Made by a program: the position numbers and the translations under genes. The notes below the pieces were generated by a model that saw only the letters and a list, made by a program, of their open reading frames with translations, was not told where the DNA came from and made no database searches. From Earliella scabrosa (Eukaryota > Basidiomycota > Agaricomycetes > Polyporales > Polyporaceae): 64,000 nucleotides of DNA. This document shows, one piece after another, positions 1 through 11,122 of this stretch; within the stretch, counting starts at the first letter, position 1, and each line of letters starts with the position of its first letter. Location of the stretch: contig JABYQQ010000036.1 in assembly GCA_022605405.1 (NCBI GenBank), positions 1 through 64,000 on the forward strand, given 5' to 3'.

Positions 1-2189
1 ATAGAATTATGCAGACAGATCCACACATCTCTGGGAGCTGAAAATGTGTACATAAGTGGTGCTATAATATATGAAAAGACTGCAAAAGACTGCATGCTTA
101 TTGATGATCTGGTTGCTGAGATATAGGGGAAACAACCAATGTGCATGCAGAGAATTGTTTGCTATGACCGGAACGGTGTAGGCAACTGTGGCATGTCATG
201 TCCTCAAAACAGACTGTAATATATGTGTAGTATATATTTCTAAAGTTGCGAGTTGATCCGATGCCCCTGAAGGGATATATGAGGAGATTGATGGGAAGGG
301 GGTCAGGAGGAGAGGGTGGGTGGAGATGGATGGTTTGGGATGTATAATATACCGTTGGAAAGCCCTTCTTAATCTCTACACAGTGGTGGTAAAGACATGG
401 TAGGGCACCCAGGAGTACCCAAGTAATGGACCAAACAAAGTAGCCACTTTTTGCGAAAATGAAATACATCATATCTTCATCAATACTGCATGTAACACAC
501 TGAACAAAAATGTGTTCAGTAGCTCTAGGCTATCCCTATATGATGGTATTTTGCTCATGAGCATAGATGCCCATGTTACCCTAGAGCAGAGCAAGAGATA
601 TCCCTGGCTAGAGGGCTGCTAGAGTATTGAAGGCATAGCTGTTCCATCAGATGATCAATTATTTGCAGCATTGCACCATCTAATAGAGTATAAAATTGCA
701 CATCTATTGCATCTACATACATGGGAATAGGTGCAATACTGATGGAGCTATAGATCAGGTCAGTAACCCCCCAGCAGTGATTACTGCATTTGGATGTCAG
801 AAAAGCGCCCAAGTCATTAGGTAAGCTTCTGTGCCATTAGTGATATGATCTAGATCATAGGCAGATCTTATAATGAATGTACAGAACAGCCAGAAACTAC
901 GCAACATTTGGACCACATCTGTGGTGGTTTGTAATACAAATCTTGACACTACAGGGGTCATAGTGCCTGGGAGGATTCGTTGTTTGGATCATATATTCAC
1001 TTACTTATTCTTCTTAGCCATTGAATTCACTTGATGCACACTGACCATCACAATATGCCCGACATAATAAACTCCAAGAGGATAGACTTTTGTAGCAAGA
1101 CATAGCCATGGCATAGAATGATACAGGTAAAAATCTGCATCATTCTATATGCAGCAGATAATGATTGCAATCTGGTACAGCTAGATCAAGAACACTGCTC
1201 ACAGTATATTGTGTGCCCGACTTTAAGCTCTGCCTCTGGCTTGTGAACTTTCTTAAGCATTCTTGTAAATTGTGATTGCTGCCTCAATGAAAGATATGGT
1301 TAGCTCAGTGTTTACCCATGGTCATAGTTCACAGAGATCAATTATGCTGCATGATATGTCTGGGTCCCAAGTAATGTCGGGCTGCATTTCACAAATACAT
1401 GTTTTGGTAGAGTTTTGATCACCTATGAAAGACTTCTGAATCAATACTAGTTGTTGTTATGACAACATTGGTTCAATAACACCAGACATATATTCCGCAG
1501 ATTTTCAGAAATTCCAAGTTGTGACAATAATGTCGGGCACATCTATCTGGCTGCATTACACTTTTAAAGGGACATCTATATAACATTACTGTGTGCTGCA
1601 CATGGATGAGATTGTCCAATAATGTCGGGCACATTCTTTTTTGGTTGCATTGCACTTAGAAAGATGCATCTATATAATGTAGTTGGGATTGAGGCCAGCA
1701 TGTTCTGTCCACCACATATGGATGATATTGTTCAAGATTGTCAGGCACAGATTTGTTGTTTTGCATTGCATATTGTGGTTGAGATTGAGGCCAGCTTGTT
1801 CTGTGTTGCCCATGTGGACAAGTATGTTCAGTAATGTCGGGCACATTCTCTGTTGGTTACATTCCACTTTTGTAGATATATATATGCATAATGTAGTTGA
1901 GGTTAAGGCCAGCCTCACCCATGTTTCACATGCAGAGGAGATTGTTCAACAATGTCGGGCACATTAGTATTGGTTGCATTGCCCATAGAAAGAAACACCT
2001 GTATTATATACATATATATGCTGTACCATCTAGTATCTCTGCAGTATAGTGAGCACTTTTACAGATTAACAAGCAGATGAATTGGCAACTAAATGAAACT
2101 ATTGTGAGAGTCTCTCTTACGAGTTCTGAGTTTTTCTAGATCGGGAGTTAGGTACTGAGATACTATGATAAGTGGGCACGATAAAAAAT
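1..2189. repeat. AT-rich gene-free stretch with degenerate tandem repeats
   Basis: No convincing gene is visible. The motif TGTCGGGCACA recurs at about 1531, 1623, 1739 (degenerate), 1835 and 1953. Intervals alternate between 92-96 and 116-118 bp, and the DNA between copies is related (TTGGTTGCATTGCAC, GAGGCCAGC, TATATAATG). A related copy lies near 1375, and inverted forms (TGCCCGAC) occur near 1056 and 1205. The short open frames here are carried by the repeat and lack splice structure. This looks like an old decayed tandem array. Confidence 0.55.
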
Positions 2190-3745
2190 ACACTGATGCA
2201 CCACTATGGCAACATCCTATGGTGGGTCATGCGACCAGTGATCACCTGATGCCTAAAGATGGAGATGACCAGTCGCGCGATGAGCGATCAGCTGACACAT
2301 AACCATGGCAACATTCTGTGGACAGTTGCGCAACGAGCGATCAGCTGACGCACGACCATGGCAACGTCCCATGAACAGTTGTGCGATGAGCGATCAGCTG
2401 ACGCATAACCATGGCAACATCCTGTGGACAGTCGCGCGACGAGCGATCAGCTGACGCACGACCATGGCGATGTCCTGTGGGCAGTTGCACAACGACCGAT
2501 CAGCTGATGCACGACCATGGCAATGTCCCATGAACAGTCGCGCGACGAGCGATCAGCTGACGCACGGCCATGGCAATGTTCTGTGGACAGTCGCGCGACG
2601 AGCGATCAGCTGATGCATGGCCATGGCAATGTCCCATGAACAGTCGCGCGACGAGCGATCAGCTGACGCATAACCATGGCAACATTCTGTGGACAGTTGC
2701 GCAACGAGCGATCAGCTGACGCACGACCATGGTGATGTCCTGTGGGCAGTTGTGCGATGAGCGATTAGCTGATGCACGACCATGGTGATGTCCTGTGGGC
2801 AGTTGCACAACGACCGATCAGCTGACGCACGACCATGGCAACGTCCTGTGGACAGTCGCGCGACGAGTGATCAGCTGACGCACGGCCATGGCAATGTCCC
2901 ATGGACAGTTGCGCAATGAGCGATCAGCTGATGCACAACCATGGCAACATCCTGTGGGCAGTTGCACAACGACCGATCAGCTGACGCACGGCCATGGCAA
3001 CGTCCTGTGGACAGTCGCGCGACGAGCGATCAGCTGACGCACGACCATGGCAACGTCCTGTGGACAGTCGCGCGATGAGTGATCAGCTGACGCACGACCA
3101 TGGTGATGTCCCATGAACAGTTGTGCGATGAGCGATCAGCTGATGCACGACCATGGTGATGTCCTGTGGGCAGTTGCACAACGAGCGATCAGCTGACGCA
3201 CGGCCATGGCAACGTCCTGTGGACAGTCGCGCGACGAGCGATCAGCTGACACACGACCATGGCAATGTCCTGTGGACAGTCGCGCGATGAGCGATCAGCT
3301 GACGCACGACCATGGTGATGTCCTGTGGGCAGTTGCACAACGACCGATCAGCTGACGCACGACCATGGCAATGTCCTGTGGACAGTCGCGTGATGAGTGA
3401 TCAGCTGACGCACGACCATGGCAATGTCCTGTGGGCAGTTGAGTGACAATCAATCAGCTGATGCATCATTGTGGCAATATCCCATGGCCAGTCGCCCAAC
3501 GAGGGATCAGCTGACATATATCTATGGACACATTAGTCGATCAGCTGACACACAACCATGGCAATGTCCTGTGAGCAGTTGCACGATGAGGGATCAGCTG
3601 ACATATATTTATGGACACATCAGTCACCAGCTGATGTACCACTCCTAACCAGTCATTCAACCTGGGCACACGGCAACCCAGCAACTGCTGCATGACTATG
3701 GCACCCATGGACAGCGATCAGCTGCTCCACTACTGTGGCTTACTT
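2190..3745. repeat. 53-bp minisatellite array (core 2286-3505)
   Basis: The anchor GATCAGCTGA occurs at 2286 and then at exact 53-bp steps through 2339, 2392, 2445 and on to 2763, 3187, 3452 and 3505. That is about 23 consecutive units without a net insertion or deletion. After 3505 the spacing becomes 34, 53 and then 34 bp, and both flanks decay. Each unit contains three small palindromes: TCAGCTGA, CCATGG and, in the best-preserved units, GTCGCGCGAC. Units differ mainly at CG positions, where TG or CA replaces CG. No spacers and no CRISPR organisation are present. Confidence 0.95.
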
Positions 3746-3805
3746 TGATTGTCAGCCGGTGGTCACTGGTCCATGATCGTGGGCAAGTGTCAAGGTTTTT
3801 GGGCA

Positions 3806-4507
3806 ATGATCATGGGGAAGTTGACTGAATGGGCTCCCTCGTCGAACCCGGCTGACGCACTGCCCCGGAGCGAGGACAAGGGCAAGGAAACCTCCAACAA
3901 GGACAAGAAGCACCGGCGAGAGGAAGGGGACAAGGAGGAGCGGAAGGCCAAGCGTCGTCGCGATAAGGCGGACGCGAAGCAGGCTGCCGAGACCGCGAAG
4001 GACAGCGCGAACGCCAGCAACGAGGGCGATGGCTCCAAGAAACGAGCCCATCAGCCCGAGAGCAAGGACGATGAAGGGGCGCGTCCGGAGAAGAAAGCTC
4101 GCCGAGACAGCCCGCCCATTGCCCTGACCGTGGACACCGCCGAGGTTCCTGTCGTCGTGCACAACGACGAGAACCAAGTAAGTCCCTCCGCCTCAGTGCC
4201 CGTCAACGAAGTGACACTGCCTGAGCTGGAGCAGGCTCCTGTCGATGAAGGGACTCTTCCCTTGATCCAGTTGGATATTCTCACCGGCGAGGACGCCCAA
4301 GACCACCCCGCGGCGGCACCCTCCTCCACTCGTGAACCCAAACCGGAGCTGATACAAGCATTGGAGAAGCTTGCCCTGGCTCATCGCGCGACGGCCGAGG
4401 CTGTAGCGAATCAGAGCCAGATCATCGGACAGGCACTGCGCGACCTGAACGAGCAGTCGCAGCAGCTCATCCAAGCTCTGGGTCGCGAGATGTTCCTGCC
4501 GCATTGA
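3806..4507 (+). CDS. Lys/Arg/Glu-rich hypothetical protein beside the satellite
   Basis: A single-exon frame of about 233 codons runs from ATG 3806 (or ATG 3812) to the TGA ending at 4507. Residues 10-110 are very basic and acidic, with runs such as KKHRREEGDKEERKAKRRR that resemble nuclear localisation signals. The middle is Pro/Val/Glu-rich. The last 50 residues are Gln/Leu/Ala-rich with heptad-like spacing, suggesting a short coiled coil. I do not recognise the family. The frame also stays open upstream into the last satellite units, so the true 5' end, or an upstream exon, is uncertain. It lies in the same orientation as the 878-aa gene downstream. It may be a real lineage-specific gene or a fragment of a mobile-element protein. 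Confidence 0.5.
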   Translation: MIMGKLTEWAPSSNPADALPRSEDKGKETSNKDKKHRREEGDKEERKAKRRRDKADAKQAAETAKDSANASNEGDGSKKRAHQPESKDDEGARPEKKARRDSPPIALTVDTAEVPVVVHNDENQVSPSASVPVNEVTLPELEQAPVDEGTLPLIQLDILTGEDAQDHPAAAPSSTREPKPELIQALEKLALAHRATAEAVANQSQIIGQALRDLNEQSQQLIQALGREMFLPH

Positions 4508-5314
4508 CGGGGCGAGGAACTATCGACAACGCTGCCTGGGGCGAAGAACGGCGAAGGAGCATCATCCTGAGGACCTTCAAGGACATGTACATTATCCGAA
4601 CGAACACTACGTGCTGTATATAGACTAACTGTACGATCATCTGCTGTACCATCTCGCATTCTCGTCATCTTGTTCCCATTGCTTACCGCTGCCTGACTCG
4701 CTTTGATGTTCTTGCTCTCCTTAGCATTGCTGCGTCGCTTGTACGAAATGTATCTGTAGTTCGAATGCAATCTGTATGTCCGCGAAACGAGTGAATTATA
4801 AATGTGTGCAACTCAAGCTATGACCGACGTCCCCGACGCCCTCTCATTACATCATGATCTTATCTGATAACTTTTTCGATCATATGAAGTAATGCCATAA
4901 GCGCCGTAAATAAGAACAAACAAGATCAATGTCCCTTGATGAACCTTAACACGTCCTCGCCTAACCAGAGATTCGATCTTCCTCGCCTCTCCAACTTCCA
5001 CCTCTCCTCGCGTCCGTCCGTCCTCGGAGGGTAGTTACCCCTGAGCACGCTCCTTTCAAACGAGTGAACGCCCCGTCCGTAGTGGGTAGTTACCCCTGCG
5101 CACGCGACACAGCAAACCGGATCCCAACGCGAAGACGTCAGCCACCACGCGCACGGCCCCGACACACGACTCCGGTGCACGACGCCCACACACGACACCC
5201 GCGCTCGCGCATATACGATCTCGACACGTGTTCGCGGCACACGATCTACCCACGCACACCCTCCGGCGTACACACAAGATACCGTACCGGACGACTTCTA
5301 TTCGCGTGTCCAAA
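4508..5314. other. Intergenic spacer between two plus-strand genes
   Basis: No gene is seen. The first 300 bases are probably the 3' untranslated region of the upstream gene; GTGAATTATAAATG near 4790 is AT-rich but not a clear poly(A) signal. From about 5030 to 5290 the DNA is C-rich and GC-rich, with CAC/CGC runs. A short sequence GTAGTTACCCCTG occurs twice, at about 5031 and 5085. This part is the likely promoter of the gene starting at 5315. Confidence 0.5.
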
Positions 5315-8058
5315 ATGAGCATGTTTGATACGCGAATCCCCGTAAAGTAAGTTTCCCCCGACTAAAAAGACGTGCTGTATACTGATGCAATACAATGATA
5401 GGCCTTACAGAACGTTTATCCACGAAGGACAAGTATTCACGGTAATAAATTACTCGGAGGTTGACTCGCTGCCGGGAATATGGATAGACGAGCCCGAGTT
5501 CAACCTGTGGTCCCGCGAATGTCGCAAGGCGCTGTGGGCCGCACACAGGAATCCCGAGTTAGCGTACATGTTGCACCAGTCGCGAGTAGAGTCCGCGTTC
5601 CTCGCGCGCCTTCATTGCGACCCCGCGCACCTCCCCATCACGCGAGTCCAAATGAAGGACTACGTGGGCTACTCACTGACGCGAGAAACCGTGGGCGCGT
5701 GGCGTGTCATCGAGGACTCGCTGATCAAAGTTGCCGAGTACCTCATAGACGAGGCCAATCCTTCGCCCGAGGCGCGGTTCCCTTTCGACGCCTTCTGGGC
5801 GAACCCGCGGTCGTACAATTATGACGCGGTGCATCGTACACTACAAGGGGTGCGCGATAGCGCCCAAAAAGCGCGTGACGCTCTGCAAGTATTGACGGCA
5901 CGAGTGAGTATGGCCATCGCGTTGATTCCAAACCAGCCGAATTCCTGGGAACCGGGATGGGTGGAGGTCTTGCGACGTCGAGGCGTCATGCGCGCGTGGA
6001 TAGACGACCTGCGCGACTCCCCCTTATGCGACTTCTCGCCCGGAACTCGCGCAGGGGCATACATCTGGCCACTTCCAGACGGAACAAAGTGGATGCTTCA
6101 TGTACCGTGCATGATTCGATCGAATCTGCCCGTGTATATCAGATGGCCGGAGTCAACGCCGGGCGTTCCTGATCTCGCGGTGGCCTCAAAAATCGTCAAT
6201 CAATTCCCATTCCTCATGCCCTACCAACCCGTAATGGCAGAAGCAATCCTCGTCCCCGAACCAATCCCGAGCATCACGCGGCCTGCGAGGCGAACATTCC
6301 GATGGGACCGCTTGATACGTCCACACGTCATCCCAGCCCAACAGCCCCCACCCCCGCCACTCCCACGAGGAGATGGCCAAGAGCCGGGAGAAACGATATG
6401 GACGTTTCTGGCCCGACGGGACAAAGAGGATCACAGGCGGCCCGAGACTGAGGCTCAACGTCAAGCACGAGAGAATCGTGCAAGGAGCGCAGCTCAAAAA
6501 GGACCACCCGGACGGAAGTCGGGCGCCACGTTCTTCCTGTGGTTGACGCTTGGGGAGGTAGACTACACCGCACCGAACGACATACACGACCTCCCGATCC
6601 GCAAAAATATCACGAGGACTGAAGCGATCACCAGATGGGAGGAGTTCAGTAATGAACAGAAGGTGTATAACGCCTACCGCAACGAATGGGACATCTGCGA
6701 GGACCTGGGCGCACCGCCTGCTGACGAAGACTTCGAAGATCTCCCTGTGCTGCCCGGCCCATTCGTGATCCCAGACACAAGCACGACGTCATCATTCGAA
6801 CAACATCTCGCACTCTTCTACGGCGTCGAGGAGAAAACCTCGTACCAACCACAATTCGATGCCTTTGAAGAAATATCATGGGCGAGATACGGTATCATCC
6901 CCTCGGTGGTCGCGGACGCCGGCCTGGACTACGAGAAGTATCACAAGGGAAAAACGTTGCGATACTTTGGGCAACCTGGGGACGCAGCAGCACCCGACAA
7001 TGTGATCAAGGCCGCCTGTGCATTCGTCGTCGCTCTCGAAGACCACCCAGACGGTGCCCTTCGTGTCCCTGCGCTGATTAGCGACATGAATCCGGAGTCA
7101 CAATTCTGGATCGGCGTCGCGCCTTGGATGCACCCGACCTTGCAAGTCTCTCGTATCACGCTCGAAGACGACACTCAATACACGATCAGCTATAGAGACG
7201 AAGAGTTGGAATGGATGATCGTAACAGATGCGCGTAGCGCGATCGAGTTGGTACGAAGGCACGGAATTACGGGATGTCCAGCAGCTGCCCAATACCTCGC
7301 ACAACGCGGCTCGAGGTTCCAAACCCTGCAACACGAAGACCGCAGATGCAAATTCGAAGGACGCACTCCCCCACAAGCTGGTCTGGGCCGTCGAGACTTC
7401 GAGTTTGGGAAATACGCTGCGGCACCGGAGTACAGGGCGTATGAGGAACGGGCAAGAGCGCTCTTGACAAGACCACGAGGAAGGGCTGCTCTGCTACGTG
7501 GAGGGATCATATGGCGACTCGCGATGGAACTGCTTGGAACAGATGGGATCACGCGTGCGGCGGCAGGTCCTTCCGAAGAATGCCACATCTACGGACACGA
7601 ATTCTCGGTGCCAAGCAGGGAAGATCCGTTCTATGATGACCACCTGACCCCGGACGAGCTTTCGCTCATAGCTGGGGTATACATCGTCCCAAATCGTACG
7701 TACCGATGAAGCGAATATCTCAATGAGACATACTAACTCACCGACAGGCGAAGCATCCGCGGGAGAAGACGATATACACCTATCATGGTGGCCGACGGCA
7801 ACGCAATGGGACAAGTCGTCTGGGAATCAGGGGTATTGGACTCCACATAACGAGATATGGTTCCAGCGCCGACTGGACGCCATCAGGAGTGGAGATCACC
7901 GACCCCTGGGGTCGAAGCATTGGAAGAACAACATCGCGTTCCACAAGGCTAGCACTCCTGTCGACAGGGCCCATGAACGATACTGCTCGCGCACGCTCGA
8001 TGAACTATTTCCAACTCAGAGGGATCCAGAGGATTTGGAGGAAGGAGAAGTAGAATAG
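5315..8058 (+). CDS. Large hypothetical protein, Agaricomycete-expanded family (878 aa)
   Basis: Three exons fit: 5315-5346, 5402-7695 and 7748-8058. Both introns (55 and 52 nt) have GT-AG ends and branch-like TACTGAT or TACTAAC, and phases 2 and 1 close without stops. The ATG at 5315 is preferred over the in-frame ATG at 5385, which lies inside the first intron. The protein begins with a conserved-looking block (RTFIHEGQVFTVINY, then GIWIDEPEFN). It has a proline-rich and charged linker near residues 300-380, and ends with HLSWWPTATQW and WTPHNEIWFQRRLD. I recall similar uncharacterised proteins in many copies in mushroom genomes, but know no assigned function and see no catalytic motif, signal peptide or membrane segment. 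The intact frame suggests it is not a pseudogene. Confidence 0.8.
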
Positions 8059-8153
8059 ACGGACACTGACATTACCTTGTATCGAACACATGTATCACAT
8101 GGACTCATCAATAGCGCGTTGAACGACACACGTAGTACTGTAGCTTTAGGTTG

Positions 8154-8159
8154 AATAAA
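8154..8159 (+). terminator. AATAAA poly(A) signal of the 878-aa protein gene
   Basis: A canonical AATAAA lies 96 bp beyond the stop codon at 8058, inside AT-richer DNA. It is the likely polyadenylation signal of the preceding gene. Confidence 0.6.
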
Positions 8160-9199
8160 GGGGATTCGTGATAAATCCGTGTGAATTGTGACTCTTTTAA
8201 GACTGAACAACGATACACTATGATGACATTTAGAAGCGCGCATGTACAGAGAGAGTGGTAAGACTCGAGTCCGAAAGCAGCGTGCAAATGTTCGCGGGAA
8301 TAACAAGAACATTAACAGTGTCCAAATGTTTGCAGAAGATTAACTGTGTGCAAATGTTCGCTTGACCCTGCCCCAGTAGAGACAATAAGTACGAGCGCCG
8401 GTAGAGCCAGCGTGGGAGGGCATAAGCAGTAACAAGCGCCGACAACGCCAGCAGCCGAGCCGCGGGGGAGAGCATAAGAAAAGTAGTCAATGTGGCTGTG
8501 TCCAGTGGTAAGAAATGAGTAAGAAATTCCAACCCTAACCCTGTGGTCGGCGTCTAAAAGTAAGTAATTTTGTTACATGTGATGACATAAGTTGTATGGA
8601 AGAGTAACAAAAACGTTTCCCACGGTGATCGAGTTGCGTCACAAGCGCCGGGCCAAAAGCTCCCCATAAGAACGATTAATTCGTAAACTCATCAATCGTA
8701 ATTGAGGTAGGGAAGCTATGTATGCGACCTCGGGAGAATGGGTGGCGGCAAAGCTGGAAAAACAGACATGCGTGATTGCGGATCCAACATCCACGTAGCT
8801 GAACATAAGGGCAGCTTCAGCCTTGGTGCACTGCAAAGCACTCAGGTGGCTGTAAAGCTAACTGCAGAGTCAAACCCATTGAGGGCCAGTGCATGAGCAG
8901 ATCGAGAAGACTATCTTTATATTCAATACTACATGAGTAGGAAGATGGGGAAAGGGGAGGAGGTGAGAAGAACTCGGACATGGGCACAGGCTGTGTAGGG
9001 CTTGGCATTGCTACAAAGAAGCATACGCCCCACCAACTGTGGGAACCAATGGCAGCTATCAGCTGGAAGCTGAAGGGGGGTCAAGGCGGGCAGCGAGGAG
9101 AAGGCAGTGGGGATGGGGGGAGAAGGCGGATGTCCGACAATGGCCATGGGAAGGCACGCCAAGACAGCTCATACCGAACGCGTGTCTTGGCGGATCTGT

Positions 9200-9835
9200 C
9201 ATGTTGATGTCGGCTTGGTTAAAGTGGGGTGACGGGAAGCGGGAGCCAGGTGCCAGAGACTGTTGAGAATCGCACATCGGCAAAGACATAGGCTGAAAGA
9301 GTGCATGGGTTAGTTAGTGTTGGATGGCCAAAAGAACGAGCGAGAACGACCCACCGTTCAGCCGGAAACACGGACAGGTCAAGCTCATTGTGCAGAACAG
9401 CAGCAGCAGGGCACCTGATGAGGTGGACACAACGGCGGCAGGAAGGGGCTGGGCATGCCCAGAGATTGTGCGCATCTTGATGGTGCTGACAGCTGTTGAT
9501 GGAGTCCTTGTGCTGATGTCAGCTCAGTTAGAGGAGATGGGCAGAAGGGTGGGTGGGCAGCAGGGTCTGCTCCTCAGACATTGAGATTGCATGGCAGTGG
9601 TGTCACAGCCTGAAAGAGCACACTAGTTAGTGTAGGATTGTCAAAAGAACAAGGAAAAACGACCCACTGTACGGCTGGAAATGCAGATAGGTTGAGCTTA
9701 TCATGCGGGACAGCGGCGAGAGGGCGTCTGATGAGGGCAGATAGTGATGAGTGGGAAGGAAGAGTGCCATGATGGTGGCGGAGCAGCATGCCGATAGCAT
9801 GCCGCTTGATGAGCATGGGTGTGATGTGATAACAT
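9200..9835. repeat. Degenerate tandem duplication, unit about 317 bp
   Basis: The block starting GGCTGAAAGAGTGCAT at 9291 reappears as GCCTGAAAGAGCACAC at 9608. It is followed in both by related text (TTAGTTAGTGT, TCAAAAGAAC, GACCCAC, GGAAA then GGACAG or AGATAG). The earlier part of the unit also matches: TGATGTCGGCTTGGTTA at 9205 and TGATGTCAGCTCAGTTA at 9524. The copies are clearly diverged, so the duplication is old. Confidence 0.7.
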
Positions 9836-9984
9836 AGCTAGAACGCCTGGCTGGAGTTTGCCGGCTGCTGACTTGTTGCACAGAAGGGCCACACAGTGGG
9901 TGAAAGGACAGACTACCATGTATAGAAGGAGGGGGTATTGGTAGTGCTACTGGTAGTGGCTTGGATATGCAGTTTCAAGTTCTA

Positions 9985-10018
9985 CAGACTTGCCGTACCC
10001 ACGGGTACGGCAAGTCTG
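9985..10018. repeat. Perfect 34-bp palindrome (16-bp arms, 2-nt loop)
   Basis: CAGACTTGCCGTACCC at 9985-10000 is followed by AC and then its exact reverse complement at 10003-10018. The sequence could extrude as a cruciform or form an RNA hairpin. Surrounding DNA is AT-rich, and no gene end is close enough to assign it as a terminator. Confidence 0.9.
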
Positions 10019-10200
10019 CTTATCTATCAATATGTGATGATCAGATGCTCGATGACACATAATACTCTCCATCCATGTCAGTTCATTTCTTTACAGCATT
10101 TGTTCATCCATAAAGCACAAGCAGCTCAGAATGCTACACTACTAGTACAGCAAACAACCACTATATTGTGTGTTTTCAATGGTATATAATACTCTACACA

Positions 10201-11122
10201 ACTTCAGAAACACTACATTATTTATGGAGAGTGAAAGTTGTAAATAACACCATGAAGTTATTCAGTTACGATTGATGAGGTAACAAAGAAATCGTCCTTT
10301 ATGTCGACATTATCTGTCACGATGATTTGATCCCGTGGGAACTACATTTAAACTCCGATTACTCAAGTCTTATACTTACATCAGCGGCTGTAACTAATTT
10401 TCTTACTGGTATAAGCCCTGAGACAGGGTTAGGTCCAGCACGTAGGGTTGGACAGGCACCCATCACAACCCATAACTTCTCAATAGCTAAGTTCTTTATC
10501 ACATTAGCTAGTTACTACACTGTTGTGGTAGATAACTTGCAAACATGCTATGTTGTATAGTACTGGCTGTCAGCTTGACAGTCACCGCTGGACAGGCCTC
10601 CGTTGCAGTGGAGACCTGCTCAGCAATGGGCGCCTCTCTGCTTGTGTATGGAAAGTATAGAGAACTGGTTCACAATGAGTCTTCTTCATTACTTCAAGCA
10701 ATTACAATAATGCTCAATAGTTATCATTGCTATACATCTCAAACTCTAATCTCATCAATCAAATCTGCCAGAAATGGCCCACTTCCAACCAAGGAAGTAG
10801 TAAATAGATTGTTTGATTGTGATGAGAATATTCCCGCAGTGGTGCAATTGAAGAGAGCTTATTTTCTGGTTTCAATGATATATAACACTCTATACACTCA
10901 TGAAAACCTACTGACAGAGATACACTTTGAAGCCAACGGTATTTCATCAGGGATTTTCCCCCTGGAGCATTAGAGCTACATGTACACAAAGTAGTCCTAA
11001 TTGGTCTAATTTGAGGTACATACATGAACATTAAACAAGACAATCCAGAATGAGATAGAAGTAGAGACAATAATCACTCATTGAGCACACATGATTCGGC
11101 ACTACCGATCGTTCTTCCCCAA
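10201..11122. other. AT-rich stretch left of the Plavaka gene; one doubtful open frame
   Basis: A 142-codon plus-strand frame at 10545-10973 has no recognised domain and no intron signals, so I do not call it a gene. A near-identical phrase, ATATATAA then ACTCTA, occurs at about 10182 and 10877. CACTACCGATCG at 11099 lies just outside the Plavaka stop codon and could be the left terminus of that element. I could not find a matching inverted copy on the right side. Confidence 0.35.

Larger units (their letters stand above)
8160..10200. other. Gene-free DNA with a 317-bp tandem duplication and a palindrome
   Basis: I find no spliced gene. Short open frames on both strands lack splice signals and protein-like composition. 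Two structures stand out and are listed separately: a degenerate tandem duplication at about 9200-9835, and a perfect inverted repeat at 9985-10018. Near 8290-8360 the phrase GTGCAAATGTTCGC is repeated. Confidence 0.5.

Noticed and set aside
2190..3745. Array regarded as a possible CRISPR
   Set aside because: Units are contiguous without spacers, and the genome is clearly eukaryotic.
9985..10018. Palindrome considered as the 3' hairpin of a Helitron
   Set aside because: No CTRR terminus about 10 nt downstream, no Rep/helicase gene and no matching 5' end.
10545..10973. 142-codon plus-strand frame in AT-rich DNA
   Set aside because: No domain, no splice sites and no flanking gene signals. Frames of this length can arise by chance.
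11099..11104. CACTAC as the left terminus of the Plavaka element
   Set aside because: No inverted partner was found in the 250 bp beyond its start codon, so the end could not be confirmed.
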